Shown: piece after piece, positions 50,136-51,649 of the stretch
Numbering within the stretch: the first letter of the stretch is position 1
Layout of the letters: the number at the start of each line of letters is the position of its first letter
DNA from: Actinotignum schaalii
GTDB taxonomy: Bacteria > Actinomycetota > Actinomycetes > Actinomycetales > Actinomycetaceae
Length of the DNA stretch: 51,649 nt
NCBI RefSeq assembly: GCF_028864145.1
Contig: NZ_JARBHJ010000012.1
Coordinates: forward strand, 1 to 51,649
Reading direction: 5' to 3'
The notes under the pieces: model-generated
What the model was told of the DNA's origin: nothing
Databases searched by the model: none
Seen by the model: the letters and a program-made list of their open reading frames with translations, nothing else
Program-made: the position numbers and the translations under genes

Positions 50136-51455
50136 GTAGGTCATATCGCATCCCGCGCCCGCGCGGAGCCTCCCCGGTGGTTGCCCTCGCGCTCGCGGTT
50201 CCGCTTCTTTTCCTCGCGGTCTTCTTCCTGTGGCCGGTGGTGGCGATGCTCGCGCGCGGGCTCGTCACCCCGGCCGGGGTGGATACCGCGGGTTTCGCCA
50301 CCGAACTCACTCGCCCGCGCACCTGGAAAGTTGCCGGCCAAACCCTGTGGATGGCGGCGGCTAGCACCGTGTGCTCGGTCGTGCTGGGGCTTCCCCTCGC
50401 CTATGTGCTCTACCGGCTGCGCCTGCCCGGGGTGCGGGTGGTGCGGGCTTTCGTGGTGGTGCCCTTCGTGCTCCCCACCGTGGTGGTGGGCACCGCGTTC
50501 CGGGCCTTGCTGCGCGCGGATGGCCCCTACGGTTTCCTCGGCTGGGATTCCAGCCCGTGGGCGGTGGTCGCGGCCATGGTTTTCTTCAATACCGCGGTTA
50601 TCTCCCGGACGGTGGGGCCGCTGTGGGCGGCACTGCCCCCGCACGCCGACGCGGCTCGCACCCTCGGCGCTTCACCGTGGCGCGCTTTTCGTACCGTTAC
50701 TCTCCTGGAATTGGCACCGGCGATAACCTCCGGCGCGGCTATTGTCTTTTTATTTTGTTCGACGTCGTTCGGAATCGTCCAAACATTAGGTGCCCCCGGC
50801 TACGGCACTCTCGAAACTGAAATCTGGGTGCAGACCACCACTTTCCTTGATTTACGGGCTGCCGCGGTGCTCTCACTCTTGCAAGTACTCATCGTCGGGC
50901 TCGCCACGGTGGTGGCGGCCCGGGCCACCCGCCGTACTTCGGCGGCGCTGCGGCTGCGCCCTGCCGCCCGCCGCAAGGTGAGCCGAAGCGATATTCCAGC
51001 ACTGCTTATGAGCGGCGCCACCGTTGTTTTCCTGATTGGAGCTCCGCTCCTCACCCTGGTGCTGCGCTCCTTCCAACGCTCGGGCACGTGGACGCTGGAG
51101 AATTACCGTAACCTCATCGGTTCGTCCGGGTTCGCGGGGGTGTCCGCTTCCGACGCGCTCCGCAACTCTGTGGTGACGGGTCTAAGCGCCGCGGTTCTCG
51201 CCCTGCTCCTCGGTGCGCTCTTGGCTTTCGCGCTGGCCTCCCCGTGGGCCCCACCGCGACCGGTGAGCGCGGCCGCCGAAGGGCTGGCGCTGCTGCCTCT
51301 CGGGGTGTCTGCGGTGACGGTCGGTTTCGGACTCTTTCTCACCATCCGCATGCTCGTGCCGTCCGCGCAGTTCCTCGTGCCGATAGCGCAGGCCGTGGTT
51401 GCTCTTCCCCTCGTGGCCCGGGTGATTCTCCCGGTGGTGCGGGCCATCGACCCGG
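50132..51455 (+). CDS. thiP: Thiamine ABC transporter permease, 3' end lost at contig end
   Basis: GTG 50132 overlaps the thiB stop. About 440 residues are readable: many membrane segments and EAA-like loops (HADAARTLGASPWRAFRTVT in the first half). ThiP is a double permease of ~500-550 residues. Reading is credible until ~51455 (VVRAIDP); then the sequence becomes artefactual poly-G, so the end is unknown. Confidence 0.9.
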
Positions 51456-51649
51456 GGGGGGGGGGGGGCGCCGGGCCCCGGGGGGGCGGGCCGGGGGGGG
51501 GGGGGTGTTGGTTTGTCATGCCGCGGGGTGGCCGCGCGCGCGGGGTGGGGGGGGGGGGGGGGGGGGGGGGTTGGCTTTATTTGGGGGGGGGGGCGGGGGG
51601 GGCGCGCCGCCGCCCCCCCCCTTCCCAGAACCGCCCTTCCCAGAACCGC
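51456..51649. other. Low-quality contig end
   Basis: Runs of up to twenty or so G with scattered C, then CTTCCCAGAACCGC twice. No coding or structural sense; most likely sequencing or assembly artefact. Confidence 0.85.

Noticed and set aside
1-51649. CRISPR array
   Set aside because: No set of regularly spaced identical short repeats with unique spacers; the only regular repeats are coding adhesin units.
51456-51649. G-rich run as quadruplex or regulatory element
   Set aside because: At the contig end with random-looking C interruptions; sequencing artefact is far more likely.

Overview
The window looks like a contig from a high-GC Gram-positive bacterium, probably of the family Actinomycetaceae. 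The evidence is actinobacterial codon usage, GTG/TTG starts, LPXTG-anchored surface proteins, a DtxR/IdeR-type iron box and a thiamine riboswitch with thiB/thiP. The species cannot be told from the sequence. Both ends are contig ends; the last ~190 bases are poly-G rubbish.

Left flank (1-1816): a minus-strand N-terminal piece of a class III/IV-type lanthipeptide synthetase (lyase domain plus the start of the kinase domain), broken before the cyclase, then ~550 bp without a convincing gene.

Prophage or prophage-derived island (about 1817-33975). From the left it holds a lysogeny switch (XRE repressor, ImmA protease, a 28-bp palindromic operator) and a region-4 sigma-like protein. The replication module follows: RecB-like nuclease DUF2800, ssDNA-binding DUF2815, family A DNA polymerase, VapE primase/helicase, VRR-NUC nuclease and SNF2 helicase. 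An Abi-type defence gene sits antisense behind the polymerase, and a BRO/KilAC antirepressor follows. An iteron cluster beside an AT-rich patch after vapE is a candidate origin. Next come a late-regulator-like protein and an HNH endonuclease. The packaging and structural region is almost gone. What remains is one intact small terminase subunit, a fragment of a second, a truncated metK and a broken tail-region gene. In its place are a DUF1906 glycoside-hydrolase-like protein, a ClbS/DfsB-like protein, a RelE toxin, a 1072-residue LPXTG adhesin with tandem repeats, and a frameshifted, N-truncated LRR adhesin. The lysis module (holin, amidase with two Cpl-7 repeats) and a four-gene cassette ending in two serine recombinases close the element. 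A spaced motif, TTAACA-N11-GTCGGCAGT, occurs four times inside it with exactly the same spacing.

Right flank: 34021-40293 is an iron-box-controlled operon of two exporter-type ABC half-transporters, an MptD-like S component, an ECF T component and a double ECF ATPase, probably for siderophore or other iron-chelate uptake. After a tRNA-Gly(CCC) the GC content rises: dcd, a complete Mrp Na+/H+ antiporter operon (fused A/B, C, D, E, F, G) with unusual tails on C, D and F, a DUF4235 membrane protein, then a TPP riboswitch driving thiB and a partial thiP.

How it fits together: the ImmA/XRE pair probably controls the early operon through the palindrome. The replication genes could still copy the element and the recombinases move it, but without large terminase, portal, capsid and tail it cannot build a virion alone. 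It is either a decayed prophage used as a cargo island or a satellite-like element.
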